64,000 nucleotides of DNA from Pseudomicrostroma phylloplanum (taxonomy: Eukaryota > Basidiomycota > Exobasidiomycetes > Microstromatales): contig BCHS01000001.1 of assembly GCA_039545275.1 (NCBI GenBank), positions 1,752,853 through 1,816,852 of the forward strand, in the 5' to 3' direction. The notes beneath the pieces were generated by a model. The model worked only from the letters and a program-made list of their open reading frames with translations, did not search any database and was not told the DNA's origin. How positions within the stretch are numbered: the first letter of the stretch is position 1; every line of letters begins with the position of its first letter. The translations under genes and the position numbers were made by a program. Shown here piece by piece: positions 32,909 to 42,691 of the stretch.

Positions 32909-33205
32909 TCTTCGTACAGAATGGCAGAAGCATCGTCAATGGCCTCTTGGACAATGAGATTGTATGCTCTCAGATAGAGGTACGACCATCGGACTGTGAT
33001 GCTCCGACTTCGAATGTCATTGTCTTGGCTACATCAGCGTAGGACAGGACAACAGTGTGCTGACTCGAGAGCATCCCGCCACGGCGAAAAGGCTGCGCCT
33101 CTGGGTAGCTCATCGGCCTCTTCAGGCGGCAGCACAGAGGTTAGAAGTGACGATGTGGTGGGCTGCACATCAATCGGCAAGTTGATTCGATAGAGGGAAC
33201 TGCAA
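32909..33205 (-). pseudogene. Coding-like fragment interrupted by an in-frame stop
   Basis: A minus-strand frame reads LYRINLPIDVQPTTSSLL, LPPEEADELPRGAAFSPW and DALESAHCCPVLR, then a TGA at about 33041-33043. It continues in the same frame as QDNDIRSRSITVRWSYLYL and AIDDASAILYEEIARMD before a terminal stop at 32909. The continuity across a single stop suggests a pseudogene or an unrecognised short intron. An acceptor-like CTCCTTGCAG precedes the fragment. Family not recognised; similarity to the middle region of fungal zinc-cluster transcription factors is a guess. Confidence 0.35.
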
Positions 33206-33806
33206 GGAGAGAAGCGTCTGCTTGTCCTCTAGCTGTGCAATCGTCTAGCTGTCCTCTAGGCATGCCCGATACGGCGCTAACGACTCAGTCATTCGCCGTA
33301 CCGCAGAAATCCGATCTCGGCGGCGGTACGGGTCTCTTGTGTTGGCTGTGGGCAGCTTGACTGGGTATCATTGCCTGCATGCTGTACAGCAGTACGAGTC
33401 CGTATGCAGACTAGCTTTGAGCTGGTTCAGCTTCGACAAGACCGGCGTGTCTCTCACAATGTCTGTCATAAATACCATACGGCCTGAACCTTTGGCTAGT
33501 CCAAATCAGCCTACGGGAGCACTACGGCGTATCGTCGCCACGACTGCTTATAGCATAGGAGTGTTTGAGGGGCCATGCACACTCGGCAAGTAGGATGTTG
33601 TACCGTCGCCAGTACAGGACAGACTTGGTGAACAGAGGTGAGAGCTCTTGTATTGATCAAGGATCTCGTCGCTAGCCCAGTCCTAATGCCCCGGTGGTCC
33701 TTCGGGTCGACCTCGCCTGATGCATGGCTTTAGGCATCCTTGTCCTCGTCCTTGCCTTCGTCCGCCCAGTCACTCTCTTCCGTCTCACTGATACCACTCT
33801 GCTCCT

Positions 33807-36618
33807 CTATCTTTCCTCATTCTCCTCTCCTTCTTCTTCCTTTCCACTTTGGCTTGAGTTCCCATCAACCGCACCATAGCCAGCTTCCCTCGAGTCAGCG
33901 ATGGGCACCTTGACTAGCTATCGAATGGCACAGGATGCGGAGAAGAGGGACACAAAGAGTGCGTCAGAGAGACAGGCCGACTTCTGTCAGTTCGCATGTC
34001 CTCGCCACTGGGACTCACTTTCTTCTCGAGATCCTTGCCACGCTTGACGGCGTCCGATTCGATTTGGTCGAGGTATCGAGCAATGCAGACATCGTCTCGG
34101 GCGGCGCGCCTTGGAAGATTAAGGGGGGAAGAGGAGGCAGACGTTACCTGGCCAGTAGTGGCCGTCTGGATCGATTCGGTCCAGACTGGCGAGGGTCAGA
34201 GAGCGGGGGACGCCAGAGGGGCCCATGTAGCGTCCATCAGAGACAAGGCTGTCGGAGGTATGAAGACGTACGGTGAAATATTGTCAGCGATCTCAGAGTG
34301 GTAAATTGCACAAAGGCTCGTTCTTCGTCAGCGATTGAAGTGACTTACTTCTGCTCGACCACGGCTGTGATGTCAGCGGCGCTGACACTGATATCATTGA
34401 TCTCGCGCCTCAGTCCCTTGCATTGTGCCTGGCGACCTTTCAGTGAGTCCGCACAAGCTCTGAGCCTCATCGACTCCCTTTATTCCCAGTTCTGATGACC
34501 GCATATGGAGAGAAGAGGCTCATAATCGAGCAGTTATTTAGATGACTGCCCTCGACTGCATCCTCACCAGCTGTATCTAGCTGCATGTTTGCCTTCTGGT
34601 ACATTGTGTGCCCTCTCGCAGATGAGGCTCGATCGCGTCGATGCTAGGAGCATCGGGAAGCCTCCCTCCGGCTAGGCCGATGTCTGCAGTTGTTACACCT
34701 TCACGGGGCAATGTTGTCTCAACCCCACAGAGCTTGCAGTGTTGATCTTCTGCAAACAGCGTGCGTAAGAGCTTGCAATTTGCGCTGGAAGATGGTTTTG
34801 GCCAGAGTGGACGGTACGAGAGAGACATTCAGCGACCGGCAGTCTGGGACAAATTGGCGTTTTCGACGCTATCCGCAGAGGATGCTACTCACTTTCTTTC
34901 GGCCTTCCGGTCCCGAGGCTTGATCGTCTTGTCCCTCTTGACAGCAGCATTGGCGAGGAGGCGAAAGAAGGTCTTTTCGCCAGTGAGTCCCCGTGTTGTC
35001 TGCTTCTCACCTTGTCGGCGCTTGTTGGGAGGGGCGTCTGGATCACGAGCACGAAATGCAACCGAGCGTTCGACATTCGTTTGGACCTTCGCCATATAAT
35101 CGGCCAGTTCGTCAGCTGGGAGAACCTGAGCCAACGTCAGAGCACGCCATGCGCCGGCATCTTGAGCCAGCCTCCTGCTGACCTCTACGAGAGCTGCCAC
35201 AAGCGCAGAGTGGCTAACGCCTCTCTGCAACGAGTTGGCGCTAATTTCCTCTGTACCTTGCGTTAAGACGCAGGCGAGGAGGATGGCGATGGACGTTTTG
35301 CCGTAGTATTGGGCCGCTCCATGTGGTCGTGCTTCGATAGCTCTCTGTAGCGCAGGCATAATCGTGAGAACTCGCTGGAACTTGTCCCAGGCAGACAAGC
35401 CTGCGAAAGCGGTGAGATCGATCGAGGGAAAGGGCACAGGAGCAAGGGGATATGCAGCTTCGCGCGGCGAGGGAGCATACGCTGTAGCCTCGACTCGGTC
35501 GAGAAAGAGCTTGATGGACTCGTGAGGTTGTTGAGCCAGAATCTGAGTGCATCCACGAGTCGCAGCGGAGCGAGGATCAGAGATTCAGTCGAACCGAAGC
35601 CTTGGCCATCTGTAAGAGACGCGTCGCAACAGCTTCGATGTTCGAAAGTCACCTGTGCTCTCCAAGCGATCTTATCCATCGACTCGGCTCGCTCAATGGC
35701 CTTGCGAGCTGCGTCTCGCCTGGTTGCGGTAATGTTGCACCCGAGCACCTGCGACAAGACCTTCTGTATGTCGTTGATCATTGTTGCTTCTTCCAGCAGC
35801 TCAAACCACTCTTGCTCCCTTGCAGGCTCTTGCTGCAGGCCGTAACTGATGCGGTATAGTTCACAGCGCGCAAGCAGCTGAGCGAATTGGATGTACCTAG
35901 TGCGGTCGTTCTGCCTCAGCTTCTCAACCCTGTCTCTGTAGTAACGCCTGCCCGAGAGGGAGTGGCAGCGATGGTACGGAAAATAGATCAGCAATGCTTC
36001 TATATGTAGCTTACAGCTCATCTTGACTCACCAGCAGAGTAGGAATCGGTCGCTGCTCTGAAAGACGATAGGGATCATTGAGATGCCGGTGCTAGAAGTT
36101 CCGAATGCCGCTGCCTCTTCGATGACCTCGAAAGCCTGCTTGCTGTTCCGGCGAGCAATGCTGGTGTTGGTGTTAAGACCAGCCAGCTGTTCCTTGAGAC
36201 CGGCGGGAGGCGACAGAGCTACCGGTGGTAAGAATTCGCCGGTTACAGGCATATGGGTGGGACGGATGCTGGGGCGAGCGGTGCCAAGGGAGACTTCTTC
36301 TTCCTCTTCCTCTGATGAGGGGGCGGCCTGTCTCGCAGGAGCTTGCTGGAGGGGACGAGGGCGAGGGCGTAGAGTAGCACGAGGGCGTGCTAGCACCTCA
36401 GGCTCAGTGGAAGAGGATGATGATGATGAAGAAGGTAGGCGCCTCTTCAGCGCGGCGAGAGGGCGAGAGCGGGGGCGAGGTAGAGAGATCTCTTCCTCGT
36501 CTTCGGAGAAGGGTGCAGCAAGTGGCTGCCAAAGACTAGGTTGGCCTTGATGATATTGCCAGCCTCGTGTGAATCCGTTCGCTATTGCTATCGATCCGAT
36601 TGTTCTAGATGCTGACAA
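33807..36618 (-). pseudogene. Tandem family copy B: HNH/treble-clef-like multi-exon gene, degraded
   Basis: Exon-like blocks: 36032-36618, 35653-35947, 34893-35542, 34568-34784, 34349-34491, 34019-34248 and 33807-33917. Most junctions match those of copy A in position and phase. The first block has acidic-basic low complexity (FSEDEEEISLPRPRSR, EEEEEEVSLG) but no ATG, and it overlaps the end of copy A. The third block reads AWDKFQRVLTIMPAL through GEKTFFRLLANAAVKRDK. The fourth has CKLCGVETTLP and APSIDAIEPH, the first half of a Cys-rich module. The sixth has LASLDRIDPDGHYWPGNV, a classical HNH-like motif. Lesions relative to copy A: a frameshift near 34600, loss of the exon with the second CxxC, an in-frame TAA near 34480, and a frame break at a C6 run near 34135. 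Function unknown. Confidence 0.6.
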
Positions 36619-39553
36619 AGCTCAGCGAGACGAAGAGAATGGAGAAAGATCCCGCAGTGATTGCCTTCCGGATAGATCCGGTCGAGGCTCGCTAGGCCGA
36701 GGGGCAGTCTGACATGGCAAGCGTCCATATACTCCTTTCCGGAGAACAAGCTGACAGAGGGTCGATGACGTATGGTAAGACGATGTTGGCAGCCATGAAT
36801 ACCGACTATCTTCAAGGAATAATGAGGGCTTACCTCTGCTCGACCAAAGTCACAAGGTCGTCCTCCGAGACTTTGACCTCCTTGATCTTCCTTCCCAGGC
36901 TTTTGCCTTGTCTCTGCTGGCTCTTGAGGCATTCAAGGTTGGTGAGCAGACCCATGTACTCTTTGCCCGCCCAGGTCTGAAGGAAGCGGCGGGGTTGACT
37001 ATGATCAGTCTGCAGTTCGATTTCTTCGTGGACACCAGACACCTACTTTGACAGCCTTGAGTGCCACAGCACTTGGCTGATGTCGAGCAAACGGCTTTGG
37101 AAACAGCATCTTGTGCTCATTCAGGGTCCGTTCTGCCTCATGACGGATATGGCCGACGAGGACTTGCGCTGCCTCGTGCTGGAAAGTCAGCTTCACGGCG
37201 TTGCAGCCGGAGCAAATTACCTTCCCGAAAGCGAGGTGAGGCAAGTAATCAGCGAATCGTTGCGGAGACTTTCATCCCTGGCTACATTAGGTATCCTTAC
37301 TCACTTGCAGATTGTCGTAGACGTATTTGCCATTGATAACACGAGGAACGATGGCGTCGATGGAAGGGGCCTCCGTCCTGCGCCCCTTTGCAATGCCAAG
37401 GTCGGCATTGTTCTGGTTGCGTAGAGGGAGGGTCATCTCGACCTTGCAAATTGAGCAATGCTTGTCCTTGCCGTAGCAGGCTCGTGCAAGATCGCAGATT
37501 TCTCTGAGTTGCATGAAGATGCGGATAGGAGAAGTAGAGAGGCGATGGGGACGGTCAGTGATGAGGACGAGGCGTGCGGCATATTGGTGACGGGCAGGCT
37601 ACTCACGCCTGCCTCGCCTTCCTGTCTTCGGGCTTGATGTCCTTGAACCGGTCTACAGCACCCCAGGCCAAGTATCTAAAGAACCCGTTCTCCCCACTCT
37701 GACCGATCGTTGGTCGGCGCTTCTTGACTCGAGGGTCTGCGCGAGCCTTTGCATTGTAGCGCTCCGTGTTTTCTGCGGCAGCTGCAACATTAGCCTCGTA
37801 CTTCTTGGTATCGGCCGGGGCGAAGAACAACGACAGTGAGAAGGATCTCCAACACTCAGCGTCGGCGTCGATGCGACGAGACATCTCGACGAGTGCATCA
37901 GCTAGTTGTCCATGGCTGAAAGACGTGCCAGTCAGCTTGACATTCATCACTCCGAGCCCGGCGCCTTGTGAATTAACGCTGGCGATGACGGGTGCGAAGT
38001 CTCCCTTTCCGTAGGAAGCTTTACGGAGGCCTTCGAAGTCGTCTCTATAGCTTTCTGCCGCTGAGACATCTTGCTGATGACCGACTCGAAGTATTCCCAC
38101 TTGGTCTCATTAGTGGGTACCCCGAAGGCAGGGAAGCGCGCAGCTGGCGCAGGTGCTGTTGCTCGTGCTGACGACGCCCTGCATGCTTCGTCGACCGCGT
38201 CTAGAAAGGATGAAACGGAAGGGTGGCAAGCTTCGGAAAGGATCTAGCGGAACGAGAAGAGAAAGCAAGCAACAGGAAAAGCAGGGAGAAGACGTCAGCG
38301 CATGCCACTTCACTCATCTTCTGTTACCTGACGCTATCGACACTCACTACGTCTCTATAGATCCTCCTATTCATATTCTGTGCCTTCCGCACGGCCTTCC
38401 TTGCCACGACTTCTTTAGTGGACTTCTGCTCGCTGCCCAATACAGTGCCCCAGATGTGGCCAATGTCCACCGCCGTCAGACCCGCTTCTAGGAGCTCTCT
38501 CCACTGCTCCGGCGTCGCAGCGGCCTTCTCAATGCTCGCACTGATGCGGTACAATTCGCATTGTACCAGTACTCGAGCGTAAGCCTTGAGTTGCTTGCGA
38601 GCTGATGGGCCGTGCTCTGCGACCATTTGTTCGGTCTTGTGCCTGGCAAATTTCCTATCACATCGAGAGGCAGGCAATGGCCAGGATGATACGAACGAAC
38701 CGTCAGTCGTAGACCGAGGATACGCTGTACTGTAGGCAACATGCCAAGACGACTCACCAGCCGAGCAAGCCATTTGAATCGTCGAAGAGGTAGGTAAGGG
38801 GAAAGGTTGCAATGGTAGTTGTGCCGCTGGTAAAGTCCGCCCCTGCGTCATCCAGCTGTTGAAACATGCGTTCGCTATTGCGACGTGCAGTTTCGATAGG
38901 AAGAGCTGCGAGCAGGGCCTGCAACCCGGGCGGGGGAGCAAGGGGCACCGTTGGGCCGAGGGGTCGAGTTTGAGGGCGACGGAGGCCAAGAGAGATCTCT
39001 TCCTCGGATGACTCGGAAGATTCGGCGACGTCGGGCACGTTGTTAGTGGGGCCTAGAGCTTGAGGGCGATGGGTGGCGCGTGGGCGTTCCAGCACCTCAG
39101 GCTCATTCGAAGAAGAGGATGGTGATGGAGGAGGTAGGCGCCTCTTGCGTGCGCCTCGTGGCAGTCGACGAGGGCGGGGACGAGGGAGAGGAATCTCCTC
39201 TTCATCCTCAGAGGAGGGGACAGCGAGTGGCTGCCAGAGGGCAGGTCGGCGCAGGGCATGAGAGGCGTTGACCTGGCTGTCCACAGATGTCAAGGACGAA
39301 GAGGATGAGGCGAAGGCAGACGTCGCTTCGGCGGCCCAGGGAAGAGTGGGCGGGCGCGAGGGCGAGGCTGAGGAGGGAGGTCTTCGTCCTCGACCTCGTG
39401 GTACGCATACAGAGAGGTATTGGCAGGGCGCTGAGCAGCCTGCCCGGCGGGAGGGAGTTCCTCTCCGGAGGAGGACGCGGAGCCAGGACTGCTGGCTAGA
39501 GAGGGAGTGGGGGAGGAGCTGCAGAGATCGATGATCATCCTTCGGGATGTCAT
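36588..39553 (-). pseudogene. Tandem family copy A: HNH/treble-clef-like multi-exon gene with frame breaks in its 5' half
   Basis: Exons 38758-39553, 38348-38654, 37607-38243, 37305-37503, 37047-37220, 36834-36976 and 36588-36750. The ATG at 39553 begins MTSRRMIIDLCSSSP. The first exon repeats an acidic-basic motif (EVEDEDLPPQPRPR; SEDEEEIPLPRPRPR; KRRLP). Exon 2 is helical (QCELYRISASIEKAA), exon 3 ends GENGFFRYLAWGAVDRFKDI. Exons 4-5 form a four-Cys module: CSICKVEMTLP, APSIDAIVP, YDNLQVICSGCNAVK. That is the pattern of HNH/endonuclease VII treble-clef folds. Exon 7 has LASLDRIYPEGN, a second degenerate HNH-like motif. Two frame changes are needed, near 39295 and near 38025, where the copy B alignment demands a shift. 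Exons 4-7 are intact. It is either a recent pseudogene or affected by assembly indels. No known family was recognised. Confidence 0.6.
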
Positions 39554-41280
39554 CGTGATGTCTCTGCGGCTCGGACGTTAAAGTGAAGGGGTTATACGTG
39601 AGGAGAAGAGGCGACCTGAAGAAAGCGCATTCTCGCCCACTACCCTCTGTGACCCAAGTCGAGCACTGGATGCATACTCAGGCCCTTTTGAGTGTTGCAG
39701 ATCCACTAGTAGCAAGTGCAAGCCTCATAGTCGCATGCTAGCTGCTAGCGTCGCTCTTGTATAGTAAGGGCCGCTGTGCTATCGAGCAGGGCCTATCATT
39801 TGATAGATTTGCGACCTTACTTTGAGAGAGCTACCTCAGAGCACCAATCCTTGAGGTGGCCCTTCAGATGCACGAGCAAGTCTTTGCTTCTGCTCTGACG
39901 AGAAAGGAAGGTCCAATGAATCGAGCTAATTGCATCGAGATCGTCCGTCGTGACGGCAATTGCGACGTATAAGCGCAAAGATGCCGGTCGTCTCTCATGC
40001 TCACAGCACTCATTGAGGGGTTGCTTTGGAAACAGACTGGGGCGTCCACCCTTTCGAGCGCCTCGCATGAGGTGGTGCACGTCTGGCCTTTGAAGGATCG
40101 CCCGGAGCTGCTTCAACAGGTAGAGGGGCTGTGGTTGGTGTGTCATCGCTGCACTGTTTCCGTAAGAGTTAGAGGTCGGCCAGCAGTGGAAAGACTAACG
40201 AGCACTGCTGAAGTGACGTTGATTGACCTCAAGAAGCGTATCGACTGCTTGACTTCTGACTCGCTTTGAATGACGCGAGAAGACTGATTCGAGAAGCTCA
40301 CTCGCATAGGTGAATGGAGGTTTGGTACAATCTTTGCAGCCAATGTGAAGCAGGCATCGAGGAGCAAGGCAATGTTCATCGATGGCGTCTGAGGCATAAC
40401 GCATGCGGTTGTTGCGATCGGACGGTTGAAGCTTCAAGCCACCAGAGATGGTGAGCAGGGTATCGATTGCTTTGTCTTTGCTTCAGTGTCGATTGAGCTT
40501 GTGCGTGTTGAGCGATCGGAGATGCTTGGAGCCTGCAGATCTTGTCGACAGTGCTTGCTATCTTGCATGATGCATACGTGGTGTATCCGAGCGTCTACGT
40601 GCAGTTGTAAGGTAGTGGCGCGTGTATGCTAGCTGCTGCTGAGTAGAGATGGTGGCGAAGAGGGCGATGTCAGTGATGAGTGTCGATGCTGAGGGCATAT
40701 GAGGTCGTCGACAGACTGGCTGGAGGGTGTATCTCGCTGCAAGCGAAGAGAGCGCTAGTCGTGGTGCGACTGAGCACCTCTCCACGCAGACAAGAGGTCG
40801 TTGAGGGAGCACAACGTCGAAGAGGAAAGCTGATACTCACCACAGCAGCTTATAGTGTGTCGCTTGTCCAGCAAGGGGCACTCTTCATTGGTAGCAAGTA
40901 GATAGGTAGTCGAGGGAGTAAGGGTGAGCAGAGAGAGGTGAAGAGGGGAGGAGGGGGAGGGATCTGAGACACACGAGGCTGAGTCAAAGGGGACACCACG
41001 GATGTCCGTCCACGTCTGCTGCGCGGTTGCTATCAGGAAATGTGACGAAGCGTGACCAAGGGGTGTTCCACGGCATTCTACTCTCCCGACTCCGGCCGAT
41101 CCTCCGCCTCGAGAGCAATGGCACGGACCGCGAAGTGAGGAGCAGCAGAGTGTGGGAAGTCGCATCGGCTCCACTCGTGATGAAGGATTGAGCTCATTGA
41201 GGTGGGCACAAAAGAGGCGAACACACCAGTACAGCCAGTATAGACTTTTGCGAATAGTTCTATTAGATTCAGCACGACTC
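39554..41280. other. Gene-poor region flanking the tandem family
   Basis: Right part of the island. One possible minus-strand gene fragment is at 39817-40470. A short plus-strand stretch near 40830-40901 resembles one at 33510-33593. No complete gene is supported. Confidence 0.4.
39817..40470 (-). pseudogene. Putative gene fragment, two exons, unrecognised
   Basis: Two minus-strand blocks join in frame: about 40200-40470 (ILLTISGG-like start, MRYASDAIDEHCLAPRC, FTYASELLESVFSRH, VDTLLEVNQRHFSSA) and 39817-40148 (MTHQPQPLYLLKQLRAI, LYVAIAVTTDDLDAIS, KDLLVHLKGHLKDWC), with a 51-nt intron using a weak GTTAGT donor. The composition is protein-like. Upstream, the frame changes again without a clear splice. 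It may be a real small gene or another decayed one; no function can be proposed. Confidence 0.3.
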
Positions 41281-42382
41281 CTACCGCCTCTGTCTCTTGC
41301 GATCGCCAGGCTTCTTTGTCTTGGCCTTTGAGTGGCCGCGGCCTCCAGCAGCAGCCTTGACTTGGTGCTGTAGTGGGAGCGGCAGAGGGATGGCAGATAC
41401 AGTAGGGTCAGATGTCAGCTTGCAGCCTTGATATCTTCTCAGCCCACTCACATCCTCTGCTTACCTCTCCGTACTTCCTCTTTGCATAGGCAGCCGCCTC
41501 GGCATCCTTGATGAGCTCCTCCACCACCGTCCTCCCCCTCTCTGCCTTGGTCATGTACGACTTTGGCTCCAATGGCGAAGCAATAACCTTTCCCAGCTGA
41601 GCGAAAGCAGGCAGCCCCTTGTCCTTGGAGGCCCCACCTTTATAAAAGCGCTTGGGGTCCATTGCGTTGCGCAGACGGATCGCTTGGACTTCACGCTTCA
41701 TCTCCTCGGCAGTGGCGCCGCGAGCCGAAGAGGCGTAGCGAGAGGAAGCGGCGCTGGGGCCGCCGTGAGAGGAGGAGGAGCGGTCTTCGGTGGGGAAGGC
41801 GGGGAGGTCGTACCAGTCTGATCCGGCCGTCTTGGCTCGTGACTGAGGGCGAGGAAGTAAGAGAAGAGAAGTTAGGGGGCGGGCGGAGCAAAGTCATCAG
41901 CGGGGTAGCCTGCGAATGGCCTCGCTCTCAGCTCTACTCACCTCACGAGCCTTCCTCTGGCCTTCCCGCTTCCCTTGCCCCCTGAACTCGCTCAGAGCCT
42001 TCTCACTCTGTAGTCTATCCAGATGCACATCAATAGCTTTCCTCTTTCCCTTGTCGCCGAGGACCGTCGCTGGGGCAGCTGGGACAGCGCCTTGCTGCGA
42101 AGTAGATGCTGCCTGTTGCTTGCCATTTGCGCCTCTCCGCTGGCTGTCTTCGCCTTGCTTGAAGCTGCCGTCATCGAGCCTGATCATGTCGTCTGTGCTG
42201 GAAAAGTGCCTCTTGTCCTTGTCGGCCTGCGCTGCCTCTTCGTAGGCCCTGATGGAGGCTTCGAAGAGGGCATCCAGGTCTTCCTCCTCTTCGGCGTGGG
42301 TGGCAGCAGTGCGCTTCTTGCTCGTCGATGGGCCTGCAGACTTGCTCATGGCGGTGGCTGCTGAGGTCGAGGCAGCTGGCAT
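41281..42382 (-). CDS. FCF2: Fcf2-domain rRNA-processing protein (Fcf2/DNTTIP2-like)
   Basis: Exons 41942-42382, 41465-41842 and 41281-41367, all phase 0, give 301 aa. The conserved Fcf2 domain begins in exon 2 with SDWYDLPAF, continues KREVQAIRLRNAMDPKRFYKGG, and LGKVIASPLEPKSYMTKAER, and ends VEELIKDAEAAAYAKRKYGEV. The tail (KAKTKKPGDRKRQRR) is strongly basic. Fcf2 is a nucleolar U3-associated factor required for early 18S rRNA processing at sites A0-A2. The N-terminal 140 residues are acidic (HAEEEEDLDALFEAS) then basic, typical for nucleolar proteins. The start ATG at 42382 is the first in frame with acceptable context; a second ATG lies 11 codons later. Confidence 0.9.
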
Positions 42383-42691
42383 GGCGGAAGAGGGTGCGAG
42401 CGTTGGTCTGTGATCGATTAAAGGTAGGAATGAACGAGGTCGTCTAGGTTGGTTGTCTGACCGCCTTCGCACCGGGAGTGGGCCAAATTTCTCGAGGTGC
42501 ATGGCTGGGTGGCTCGACGACTCGGGTGCGCGGAAGCGGGAAGATCCTGACGGCCTCACGGAAGCACTCGCGAGAGCAGGGAGCACCGGTGCCACTTCCC
42601 ACCAACGCTTCACAGAACGCTCTCAAGGCCATTGACCTACCCACGAAGTGCTTCGCCTTGCTCTCCCGCCCTCACCATCTATCACACAGCC
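42383..42691. promoter_or_regulatory. Bidirectional intergenic region between FCF2 and the Nup50-like gene
   Basis: About 309 bp separates two divergent starts. No defined element was recognised; the role is inferred from orientation. Confidence 0.35.

Larger units (their letters stand above)
31222..33806. other. Gene-poor region with broken minus-strand coding fragments
   Basis: Only fragments are visible. One minus-strand open stretch covers 31777-32133. Another, about 32910-33200, reads through an in-frame TGA. They have protein-like composition but no clear start and no complete exon chain. A 27-bp tandem duplication lies at 32529-32578. This is the left part of a gene-poor island that extends to about 41.3 kb. 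Confidence 0.45.

Noticed and set aside
33807..39553. Homing endonuclease or group I intron element
   Set aside because: The HNH-like motifs are in spliceosomal multi-exon genes with no catalytic intron core or interrupted host gene around them.
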